A DNA stretch of 13,496 bases, taken from assembly GCA_012959845.1 (NCBI GenBank), contig DUCL01000153.1:4875-18370 (forward strand). The letters are read 5' to 3'. Below are positions 6,210 through 12,825 of this stretch, piece by piece. Under the pieces are notes generated by a model. It searched no databases and had not been told where the DNA came from. It worked only from the letters and a program-made list of their open reading frames with translations. The stretch comes from Candidatus Poseidoniales archaeon (GTDB lineage Archaea > Thermoplasmatota > Poseidoniia > Poseidoniales > Poseidoniaceae). A program made the translations under genes and the position numbers. Each line of letters opens with the position of its first letter. Within the stretch, counting starts at the first letter, position 1.

Positions 6210-7319
6210 TCAAGGTATTTCATCAAATTGATAACCAAGTTCCCATTGTTTTTCACCTAATGAAACCTCTAATTCAAATGGAGTAAGCATTGGCTTACTA
6301 TAGCGCACAGCATCATCTATGGCGATTCTGGGGCATGATGTATTGACAAATGCATCTACTGGATAGAAATCTATCAGTTCAGGACCAATATGTTCCAACG
6401 CCAGCAAGTAACCTTTCTTACCATGCTTTTCTAACATTCTCTTCATTCGTAGAGCAAGAGTTCGGCGCATTTGGCCAGGTTTCTCTCCGATTAGAATACC
6501 GAAACTTTTGGCATTATCGCAGGCCATGATAAGTCCAAATCTTTGCCTCAATATCCTTTCAATTCTTTCAAGTGACATCTCTTCTGCATCCCCGCTATAT
6601 GGGTCTAGCATTGCAAGTGGTTTTCCTGTGTGCAATACTAATCCTATTGGATGGAAATCCCCGCTTCCCAAGAATAAGTAATGTCCAATATCATCTTGGT
6701 CACCCGAATAATTACAACCTAATACTTGTCCTGGGAATGATAGACGGGCGCCACCCAGAGGAATTGTGACATCAAATCCGGCTTTTTCTAATCGGTCATG
6801 GAAATCCGGTAATAGGTGCAGATGCTGAATTGAACCAACCAGTCCTAATTTTGTATCAGTGAGGGGGGCTAGTCTTCCAACTGCATCCAAAAATTTCTCT
6901 TGAGCATCTTCTGTTGTAAGATCAGCGGGGTTTTCTTGGTCCAACAGACGTTGTTTTGCCATTGCTCGGTGATTTTCCAAGAAAGGTAGTACGGGGGTTA
7001 ATTCCGGGTCGCCATCATATGTGACATCAATAAATTGTGTGGGCATACCGGATTCAATATTCATTTGGCTATGACCCATGTGTGCAACCAATTCAACCCC
7101 CATCATCTTCATCTTATCGTGAACAAGGTCACATGCTCCGTAACATGGATCTGCTGCAAGCACTACCTTTGCACTTGTCTCAGTTTCAATTTGATCCATC
7201 ATTTCCAGAGCTTGAATCTTCAGTCCTTCTGGAAGTTGAAGAGCAATGAGGCGGTGGTCACTGGAACGAATTCTCTCCATCAACTCAGTGAGTTCGAAAT
7301 CGTGACGGTCCAAGTCCAT
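6210..7319 (-). CDS. dph2: Diphthamide synthesis protein Dph2 (3-amino-3-carboxypropyl transferase)
   Basis: Dph2 makes the first step of diphthamide: it transfers the 3-amino-3-carboxypropyl group of S-adenosylmethionine to a histidine of elongation factor 2, using a noncanonical radical-SAM [4Fe-4S] enzyme that is a homodimer in archaea. The three cluster cysteines are in family context: Cys59 (DPCYGACD), Cys202 (LGCNYS) and Cys329 (NTSCPRIAIDD). Other hallmarks are LQLPEGLK near the N-terminus and FHPIGL (222-227). The length of 369 is normal, with a polar insertion at about 115-150. The ATG at 7319 has AGGGG at 7330-7326 as ribosome-binding site with 6-nt spacing. That site can pair with an upstream CCCCT. 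The gene is the last of a probable operon behind hpt. Confidence 0.95.
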   Translation of the reverse strand: MDLDRHDFELTELMERIRSSDHRLIALQLPEGLKIQALEMMDQIETETSAKVVLAADPCYGACDLVHDKMKMMGVELVAHMGHSQMNIESGMPTQFIDVTYDGDPELTPVLPFLENHRAMAKQRLLDQENPADLTTEDAQEKFLDAVGRLAPLTDTKLGLVGSIQHLHLLPDFHDRLEKAGFDVTIPLGGARLSFPGQVLGCNYSGDQDDIGHYLFLGSGDFHPIGLVLHTGKPLAMLDPYSGDAEEMSLERIERILRQRFGLIMACDNAKSFGILIGEKPGQMRRTLALRMKRMLEKHGKKGYLLALEHIGPELIDFYPVDAFVNTSCPRIAIDDAVRYSKPMLTPFELEVSLGEKQWELGYQFDEIP

Positions 7320-7325
7320 GAGGTT

Positions 7326-7354
7326 CCCCTATTCGCAGGGGCAATAATCCCCTT
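7326..7354 (-). promoter_or_regulatory. Alternative hairpins over the dph2 ribosome-binding site
   Basis: In the minus-strand mRNA three complementary blocks follow each other: AGGGG (7353-7349), CCCCU (7341-7337) and AGGGG (7330-7326). The last is the dph2 ribosome-binding site. The middle block can pair with either neighbour. The downstream pairing gains a G-U pair and closes a CGAA tetraloop, hiding the binding site; the upstream pairing frees it. The layout resembles a translational switch. No ligand-binding aptamer is visible in the 67-base gap. Confidence 0.4.
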
Positions 7355-7386
7355 CATCAAACCATGCTTTGTTGAAATGGAACAAA

Positions 7387-7959
7387 TCAGTCAAGAAGTA
7401 CGATTTTTGCTCCATCCATTTCAAGGCGAACTAATGATTCAATTTTGATATTTGGATACTCTTGCTGAAGTGCTTTCAGTCCAGGACCTTTTTCAACAAC
7501 AGTGATGATATGCATTATTTTTGCTCCTGTTTTTTCAATTCCCTTGATAATTGCCCGAATTGTTCCACCAGTTGATAAGACATCATCAACGATAACAACC
7601 CTTTCCCCTGCATTGATATCATTTAGGAACATCTCACCTTTTGAATACCCAGTTGATTGGTCAATTTTCACTTCTCCTTCAAGCCCATATTGCCTTTTCC
7701 TTATCACAACTAGTGGTTTTCCAGAATTAATGCTAAGTGGCGCGGTAAGAGGTAAACCCATTGCCTCAATTCCAAGGATTAAATCAACATTCTGCCAATT
7801 AATCGCCTCTAAACATAACTCTGTAACAGCGGATAGAACCTCAGGGTCTAGTCGTGGAACTCCATCGGTAAGTGGATGGATAAAGTATGGGTAATCTCCT
7901 TTCCAAATCACAGGTGCATTCTGCAAACTGTTTCGCAGCCGTTGCATTGCATCCGCCAT
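7387..7959 (-). CDS. hpt: Hypoxanthine/guanine phosphoribosyltransferase, archaeal type
   Basis: This is a purine-salvage enzyme that joins hypoxanthine or guanine to PRPP. With the ATG at 7959 it has 190 residues, the normal length for archaeal Hpt. Family features are NAPVIWKGDYPYFIHPLTDG near the N-terminus, EAMGLPL (65-71), RKRQYGLEGE (87-96), TGYSKGEM and the PRPP-binding loop VVIVDDVLSTGGT (121-133), whose paired aspartates bind ribose. A longer reading from GTG 7989 would add ten residues. I prefer 7959 because GGTGGG at 7973-7968 sits 8 nt upstream and homologues begin there. It lies between the GcvH-like gene and dph2 on the same strand. The substrate could also include xanthine; base preference cannot be read from the sequence. 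Confidence 0.88.
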   Translation of the reverse strand: MADAMQRLRNSLQNAPVIWKGDYPYFIHPLTDGVPRLDPEVLSAVTELCLEAINWQNVDLILGIEAMGLPLTAPLSINSGKPLVVIRKRQYGLEGEVKIDQSTGYSKGEMFLNDINAGERVVIVDDVLSTGGTIRAIIKGIEKTGAKIMHIITVVEKGPGLKALQQEYPNIKIESLVRLEMDGAKIVLLD

Positions 7960-7995
7960 AATGGAAACCCACCGCTGGTAGGGTATCACCTTTCC

Positions 7996-8400
7996 TCAAA
8001 GTTCAGAAATATACTCAATGTATTCATCAGGTTCCAAGAGTTTTTCTAAATCAATTTCATGAGGGTCAAGGAGAATAATCCACCCTTGGTCATATGCAGA
8101 TTCATTTACAATGTCTGGATTTATTTCTACTTCACCATTTACTTCGGCAACTTGTCCTGAAAATGGTGATGGGAATGAGAGTTTTTCATTAGAGGTCCAA
8201 ATCGAGAACATATCAGCGCCAAATTCTTCTACTTCTAATCCGGATTGTGGTAATACAACTCGCAAAACCTCTCCGTGTTCAACAGCTAAATATTCACTGA
8301 CACCAATCATCAATCGGTCATCCTTTTCTTGAAACCAAAGGTGGTTGGTAGAGTATTTTCTGTTGTGTGCGATGCTAAATTCAACAATATCGTCATCCAT
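7996..8400 (-). CDS. GcvH-like lipoyl-domain protein (glycine cleavage H family), divergent
   Basis: The fold follows the glycine cleavage H protein: YSTNHLWF (GcvH Y-T-x-x-H-E-W), IGVSEYL-VEHGEVLRVVLPQSG, then SPFSGQVAEVNGEVEINPDIVNESAYDQGW, matching SPVSGEV-x-E-V-N...P-x-L-x-N...Y-x-x-GW. H protein carries lipoyl-aminomethyl groups between the P, T and L subunits, none of which are in the window. The lipoyl-lysine segment is odd. GcvH has E-S-V-K-A-x-S-D-x-x-SP, with lysine eight residues before the proline. Here the only nearby lysine (Lys73, SNEKLSFPSP) is six before it. Start 8400 gives 134 residues and has GGAG at 8412-8409 with 8-nt spacing, better than the upstream ATG at 8436. It heads the hpt-dph2 gene run and may be a GcvH paralogue with another role. 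Confidence 0.75.
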   Translation of the reverse strand: MDDDIVEFSIAHNRKYSTNHLWFQEKDDRLMIGVSEYLAVEHGEVLRVVLPQSGLEVEEFGADMFSIWTSNEKLSFPSPFSGQVAEVNGEVEINPDIVNESAYDQGWIILLDPHEIDLEKLLEPDEYIEYISEL

Positions 8401-8522
8401 TATGATGTCTCCTTGTTTCGCCGCATTTATTATCATATATCAACACATGTATGAATCATGATAGTAATTAATCGTGCAAACGCATTAAGAAAGCGAGCCC
8501 TTTGGCATTGATGGGTAGGGTT
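8401..8522. promoter_or_regulatory. Divergent promoter region between the GcvH-like and acyl-CoA dehydrogenase genes
   Basis: This 122-bp gap serves two outward-facing genes. Leftward it has the GGAG site for the GcvH-like gene and an AT-rich run near 8431-8440. Rightward TAATTAAT at 8465-8472 could be the TATA box for the dehydrogenase, giving a start near 8494. An inverted repeat, TATCAT (8431-8436) with ATGATA (8458-8463), and the perfect palindrome ATCATGAT (8455-8462) lie between and could be operators. All are composition-based calls. Confidence 0.35.
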
Positions 8523-9692
8523 ATGGATTTCGCACAAACCGATGAACAGGAAATGATTAGAGAGTTAGTTCGAGACTTTGCGGAGACCGTATTAGCCCCT
8601 ACAGTTGCGCATCGAGACCAGAACCAAATCGCTCCAAGTGAGGAATGGCAACAATTCCTCGAATATGGACTTCAAGGTGTCACAGTGCCTGAGGAATATG
8701 GTGGCTCGCCGATTGACGATGTATCAGAATCAATAATAATTGAAGAGTTGGCTAGGGTAGACCCTTCATTTGCAGTAATGTACTGCGTTCATGTAGGATT
8801 GTGTTGTAAAACTATTGCACTTCATGGTAACGATGAACAGAAGGGGAAATATTTGCCTCGTTTGGCAGAAGGCGAAGTTGGAGCATATTCATTGAGCGAA
8901 GCAGGTGCAGGAACTGATGCTGCAGCTATGACATGTAAAGCAAAGTTGAGTGACGACGGCGCTCATTATATCTTAAACGGAGAGAAAATGTGGGTCACAA
9001 ATGGAACACAAGCTAAAATCATTGTATTATTTGCAAAAGATGTTGACCATCCAGAATATGGTGTGAAAAGGCATGGCGGAACAACAGCATTTATTGTAGA
9101 ATCAAGTTTTGACGGTTTTTCAGTTGGAAAGAAGGAAGATAAGTTAGGGATTAGAAGTTCAGATACTTGTACAATAATACTACAGGATTGCAAAGTTCCT
9201 GTGGAAAATGTGATCAAGCAAGTAGGCAAAGGATTTCCTATTGCGATGAACGCATTAGATAACAGCCGAATTGGCATTGCAGCACAAGCATTAGGAATAT
9301 CCCAAGGTGCTTTTGAATCCGCATTGAAATATGCTCACGAAAGGGAAGCATTTGGTAAGCCAATTGCCCATCACCAAATGATAATGGCATATTTGTCAGA
9401 TATGGCTACCAGGATAGATGCTTCTCGACTATTGGTATACAAAGCGAGTTGGGCCAAGCAACAGCATTACGAAAATGGTGGGCCAAGACATTCCAAGGAA
9501 GCGAGTGTGGCAAAATTATTCGCTGGTGATACAGCAATGTGGGTTAGCGAGAGAGCAATTCAGGTCTTGGGTGGATATGGGTATACCAAGGAATTCCCGG
9601 TTGAAAGATTCTTTAGAGATGCAAAAATCACTCAAATTTACGAAGGAACTCAAGAAGTTCAGCGAATCGTTATTGCACGTGCATTACTTTGA
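8523..9692 (+). CDS. Acyl-CoA dehydrogenase
   Basis: This is an FAD enzyme that introduces the 2,3 double bond into acyl-CoA, in fatty-acid or branched-chain amino-acid breakdown, passing electrons to ETF. The 389 residues show the family order: N-terminal helical domain (MDFAQTDEQEMIRELVRDFA), PEEYGG, the FAD-site signature AYSLSEAGAGTDAAAM, WVTNGTQA, then REAFGKPI and the C-terminal signature QVLGGYGYTKEFPVERFFRD. The catalytic glutamate is in IYEGTQEVQR (about residue 374), the short- and branched-chain-type position. The substrate cannot be read from sequence. I chose ATG 8523 because family proteins begin MDF; ATG 8511 and TTG 8502 are in frame upstream, and no clear ribosome-binding site decides. 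Its stop is one base from that of the convergent EF-hand gene. Confidence 0.94.
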   Translation: MDFAQTDEQEMIRELVRDFAETVLAPTVAHRDQNQIAPSEEWQQFLEYGLQGVTVPEEYGGSPIDDVSESIIIEELARVDPSFAVMYCVHVGLCCKTIALHGNDEQKGKYLPRLAEGEVGAYSLSEAGAGTDAAAMTCKAKLSDDGAHYILNGEKMWVTNGTQAKIIVLFAKDVDHPEYGVKRHGGTTAFIVESSFDGFSVGKKEDKLGIRSSDTCTIILQDCKVPVENVIKQVGKGFPIAMNALDNSRIGIAAQALGISQGAFESALKYAHEREAFGKPIAHHQMIMAYLSDMATRIDASRLLVYKASWAKQQHYENGGPRHSKEASVAKLFAGDTAMWVSERAIQVLGGYGYTKEFPVERFFRDAKITQIYEGTQEVQRIVIARALL

Positions 9693-9693
9693 C

Positions 9694-10890
9694 TCAGACT
9701 TTTCTTGCATCAGTTCCAGCCATCTTTGCTATTTTCAAACCGCTTGACCAAGAGACGATTATTGCATTCGCTTCAACGGTATCTCCCTTGCTGAATTTTG
9801 TAACAACATCATTTTCGCTCTTTGGCAGCATTACCAATACCTTATTTGAACCATCATTCAAAATCCCTAAGACGGAGTGTCCACCACGATAATGGTCTGT
9901 AACCATCAAAGTTCTTTCAACTCTTTCAATCTGAATGCTACAAATGCTATTTTTGGCTCCTGTAATGATTTCTCTTTCATCCGATGATAACCGTGAAGAT
10001 AATAATTGTTGGATAATGTCCTCATTATTATTTTCCGCAACTTCACTTAAATTAGCGCTGGATTGTTCTACAATTTCTTCGATTATTGGTTCTGCAACAG
10101 TACTTTCAATTTCAATTGGTTGAATAATTTCTTCCTCTATTTCGTCAATTTCATCAAGAATCTCATCAATTTCTGGTTTTTCTTCTACAACCGCAGGAAT
10201 GGTTGGTGAGGGGGCATCGTTTTCAAAGCCCATTTCTTCTAAGAAAGCCCACCATTCCTCCACGGTAACTATGCCATCTTGATTTCGATCTAATATTTCA
10301 AAAATTGAGGTGACAACCCATGGTGGAGGAGGAGTCCCTGTCATTTTGACAATCAGGAGCATTATTTCCGCCTGTGTGATTATTCCATCTGCATCAACAT
10401 CGAGCATTTTTGTTAGTTCTGGTACAGAATAACCCGCTTGAATTAATGATTGGCCAAAATTCTTTCTTATCATTTCTACCATCGGATTATCAGAGGCTTT
10501 TCGTTCAATGTTTTCTACTACAGACGAAGAAGCATTTGCAATTTTTTCTCTTGCCGTTTGTGTTGCTTTTTGCTGCAATTCATCTTTTACATTATCTAAT
10601 TGAGATGCTACTCCAACAGCGCCTCCGGCAGCAGCAGCAGATGCAATAACGGCCACATCACCTTTGGAGAAAGCCATGCGCCAAGCCGAAATAGATTCGT
10701 TCAACTGTAATGTCTTCAAAGTTTGTAAACGGTCAGAAAGATTTATTTCAATACCATATTGCTCTGCAATGATTCCTAGTTGGCTGTCAGATAGGGCTTC
10801 CAATTGGCCTTTACTTTTTGTAAAAGCATCCTCAATGTCAGACTTGATTGCCTGTAATTCAGTATAACTTTTACCACCATTGCTACCCAT
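9694..10890 (-). CDS. EF-hand calcium-binding domain protein, otherwise uncharacterised
   Basis: The protein has 398 residues. Two canonical 12-residue EF-hand loops occur at 164-175 (D-x-D-x-D-G-I-I-T-x-x-E) and 201-212 (D-x-N-x-D-G-I-V-T-x-x-E), 37 residues apart, forming a normal EF pair that should bind calcium. Upstream are helices, including an Ala/Gly-rich segment (77-97), too weakly hydrophobic to be a confident membrane span, and a helix with coiled-coil character (98-133). Residues ~225-275 are very rich in Glu and Ile, with DEILDEIDEIEEEI-type repeats, and are probably an extended acidic linker. The last ~95 residues look like a small beta domain (IERVERTLMVTDHYRGGHSV, GDTVEANAIIV). 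There is no signal peptide. The ATG at 10890 has GAGG at 10901-10898 with 7-nt spacing. It follows the nucleotidyltransferase by 58 bases. EF-hands are uncommon in archaea. Confidence 0.8.
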   Translation of the reverse strand: MGSNGGKSYTELQAIKSDIEDAFTKSKGQLEALSDSQLGIIAEQYGIEINLSDRLQTLKTLQLNESISAWRMAFSKGDVAVIASAAAAGGAVGVASQLDNVKDELQQKATQTAREKIANASSSVVENIERKASDNPMVEMIRKNFGQSLIQAGYSVPELTKMLDVDADGIITQAEIMLLIVKMTGTPPPPWVVTSIFEILDRNQDGIVTVEEWWAFLEEMGFENDAPSPTIPAVVEEKPEIDEILDEIDEIEEEIIQPIEIESTVAEPIIEEIVEQSSANLSEVAENNNEDIIQQLLSSRLSSDEREIITGAKNSICSIQIERVERTLMVTDHYRGGHSVLGILNDGSNKVLVMLPKSENDVVTKFSKGDTVEANAIIVSWSSGLKIAKMAGTDARKV

Positions 10891-10948
10891 CTAAAGACCT
10901 CATTGATATTATAATGACAAAAGAACTTGTTCATTACCTTGTTGGTGA

Positions 10949-12322
10949 CTATTCTGGAAATTGAACCTTAGGCCAATCATTACCATCACTATTTTGCCAA
11001 ATAATTGTAGATAATATTTGAATCATTTCTTGTTCAGTTTGTAAATTTCTTTCAATTTGAATCCGGTGCAGCCAAGATTTCAAATGACCTAATTTTGGCC
11101 CGCCATTAATCGATGTCAATTTCATCAACATGTTTCCATCTAAGATTGATTTTTCCCCGTGTGGTAGAGGTTTTAATTTGGATGAATTAATTATTATTGC
11201 ATCAAGTTCTTGCAGATTGCAATCACTCGAATATCCCAATGCAAGACGAATTGAGTATTTTCTAATTAGATATTCCAAACGCAGATGTTTTGATGCTTCA
11301 TCACCTAGTACATGATAATGAACTCGTAATTTACTAATTTCATCTAGTGGAACATGACCCATTCGCGATAGTTTGCCGACGACCGAATCACGTTCATACT
11401 TAGACAATTTTAATTTTTCCAGCAATTGTGGAACCTGTATTGGGTCTGTTTCACTAAGTAGAATTGATAGTATTGACAAATAATCCGTTTCAGTTTGTGC
11501 AAATTCAGAAATGGCTTCAAAAATTGGACTTGCAAGATTCCATTCTGTTTGCAAAACCATTCTAAGAACTTCATCCTTTAGCATCATCTCCAAAATGGTT
11601 GCAACATTTTTCCCAGAGAGTATTTTCTTAAATTCACTCCAAATTCTTTCGGATGCGACATTTGACAACATTCTCCTTTTTTCTGATAATGCGAGTGCTA
11701 GGTTGTTATCAGGATACCAAATCCCCGCATCATTTCTATCCATGAAGCGATATGCCCTCATTATTCTAAGGCCATCTTCAGACAATCTAAGAGATGCATG
11801 CCCTACAGCTCGGAGTACGCCTCTTTCTAGATCAAGAATCCCATTATGAGGGTCATGCAACTTCATTCTGGATACATCGATTGCCATAGCATTAATTGTA
11901 AAATCACGCCGCTCTAAATCTTGTGCTAAACTTGTGCCCCAATTGACGACTTGTGGGCGGCGACCATCAAGATACTGTGATTCGGTACGGAGAGTTGTGC
12001 ATTGGTACATTGAATCACCACCTCGTAATGTCAATGTTCCAAAATCAATTCCGGTTTCAATTGCATCTGGGAATAATTGCAGCATTTTTTGTGGATTTAG
12101 GTCCACTGCTAAGTCAATGTCGGCAACATCAGTGGAAAGCATGACATCTCTCGGCGCACCACCTACAATCCAAACACCGCCGCCATTCTCAGCGATTGTG
12201 TTTAGAATTGATAACAAACCATCATCCAATTGTTGAACCCATTTTTTCATTTTCGGAGGGCAGTTTTGAGCGGTAACATCAGCCAGATTACCAGGTGTCG
12301 GCCAATCCCGTTCCTCGTCCAT
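10949..12322 (-). CDS. cca: Class II (bacterial-type) tRNA nucleotidyltransferase / poly(A) polymerase family protein
   Basis: The likely role is addition or repair of the 3'-CCA end of tRNA. Class II motifs, numbered from the ATG at 12322, are motif A IVGGAPRDVML with the metal-binding DID (68-70), motif B RRDFTINAMA (138-147), motif C GILDLERGVLRAVG (161-174), and motif D EDGLRIMRAYRF (182-193), whose Glu-Asp and Arg template the incoming base. Archaea normally use the unrelated class I enzyme, so this gene points to bacterial ancestry. The C-terminal ~220 residues are divergent, and I see no HD domain. Poly(A) polymerase or partial (CC- or A-) adding activity remains possible. A TTG at 12361 would extend the frame; I chose ATG 12322 because GGAGGGG (12334-12328) is directly upstream. 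It is divergent from the SerK-like gene and probably co-transcribed with the EF-hand gene. Confidence 0.85.
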   Translation of the reverse strand: MDEERDWPTPGNLADVTAQNCPPKMKKWVQQLDDGLLSILNTIAENGGGVWIVGGAPRDVMLSTDVADIDLAVDLNPQKMLQLFPDAIETGIDFGTLTLRGGDSMYQCTTLRTESQYLDGRRPQVVNWGTSLAQDLERRDFTINAMAIDVSRMKLHDPHNGILDLERGVLRAVGHASLRLSEDGLRIMRAYRFMDRNDAGIWYPDNNLALALSEKRRMLSNVASERIWSEFKKILSGKNVATILEMMLKDEVLRMVLQTEWNLASPIFEAISEFAQTETDYLSILSILLSETDPIQVPQLLEKLKLSKYERDSVVGKLSRMGHVPLDEISKLRVHYHVLGDEASKHLRLEYLIRKYSIRLALGYSSDCNLQELDAIIINSSKLKPLPHGEKSILDGNMLMKLTSINGGPKLGHLKSWLHRIQIERNLQTEQEMIQILSTIIWQNSDGNDWPKVQFPE

Positions 12323-12393
12323 AGCATCCCCTCCGATGTTGTTCAAGCCCAAGTGCGCCAAAGCATTATCGCTGGTTGGAGGTTGGCAACGCT
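12323..12393. promoter_or_regulatory. Divergent intergenic region, nucleotidyltransferase / SerK-like
   Basis: This 71-bp gap carries a strong ribosome-binding site for each side: GGAGGGG on the minus strand (12334-12328) and GGAGG on the plus strand (12378-12382, 11 nt before ATG 12394). Promoters for both genes must lie here or within the opposite gene. Only GCATTATC (12363-12370) is weakly TATA-like, so I cannot place them. Confidence 0.35.
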
Positions 12394-12825
12394 ATGATGT
12401 GGGATGAGACTGATGTGCGGCTAGTACCTCTTGAGTGGCTCAAGCCACATGAAAGGATAAAGGAGAGGAATAGGGATAAACTCCTTGACATGACAAAAAG
12501 ATGGAACGGTTATACAAAACCGCTTATTGTGGACAAAAGAACAGGTTCAATTCTTGATGGTCATCATAGATTCGCAATTGCGGCTCTATTAGAATTGAAA
12601 CGACTACCAGTTATCTGTGTTGATTATTTGGATGATGAAAAGATCACTGTAGATACTTGGCCTGGAAGTGATAGAGAAACACTCTCCAAGCAAGAAGTAT
12701 TAGAAATGAGTTTGTCAGGAGAATTATTTCCACCAAAAACAAGCCGTCACACTATTGCCGAACATCTTCCTCCAATCTTTATTTCTCTGCAAGAATTGAA
12801 AAAAGAGGGCAATTCTCAACCTTGA
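12394..12825 (+). CDS. Short SerK-like ParB/sulfiredoxin-fold protein, putative ADP-dependent serine kinase
   Basis: The protein belongs to the ParB/sulfiredoxin superfamily. Its closest recognisable relative is the archaeal ADP-dependent free-L-serine kinase SerK of Thermococcus, which makes O-phosphoserine for cysteine synthesis. Shared elements (numbered from ATG 12394) are LKPHE with Glu20, the equivalent of the SerK catalytic glutamate as I recall it; TKPLIV; the nucleotide-binding DGHHR (55-59); DYLDDEKITVDTW; and a C-terminal GELFPPKTSRH that resembles GEVFSPKTTRH in SerK. At 143 residues it lacks about 100 residues found in the middle of SerK. It may therefore be a minimal kinase or have another activity. 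A TTG at 12376 would add six residues, but GGAGG at 12378-12382 lies within that stretch and supports the ATG. Its last ten bases overlap the end of the convergent peptidase gene. Confidence 0.75.
   Translation: MMWDETDVRLVPLEWLKPHERIKERNRDKLLDMTKRWNGYTKPLIVDKRTGSILDGHHRFAIAALLELKRLPVICVDYLDDEKITVDTWPGSDRETLSKQEVLEMSLSGELFPPKTSRHTIAEHLPPIFISLQELKKEGNSQP

Noticed and set aside
7989..7989. GTG start for hpt, ten codons upstream of the chosen ATG
   Set aside because: Its GAGG site is only 4 nt away, and homologues begin at the later ATG, which has GGTGGG at good spacing.
8436..8436. Upstream ATG for the GcvH-like gene
   Set aside because: The extra 12 residues have no family match, and the GGAG at 8412-8409 is placed for the ATG at 8400.
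10081..10200. Repeat-like tract in the EF-hand gene
   Set aside because: It is the coding sequence of the Glu/Ile-rich linker, with imperfect codon-level similarity, not a DNA repeat array.
10921..10935. GAACTTGTTC palindrome between the nucleotidyltransferase and EF-hand genes
   Set aside because: A 4-bp arm with a two-base centre is expected by chance; no second copy or promoter relation was seen.
12361..12361. TTG start of the nucleotidyltransferase
   Set aside because: The ATG at 12322 has a strong GGAGGGG site and is upstream of all motifs; the TTG has none.
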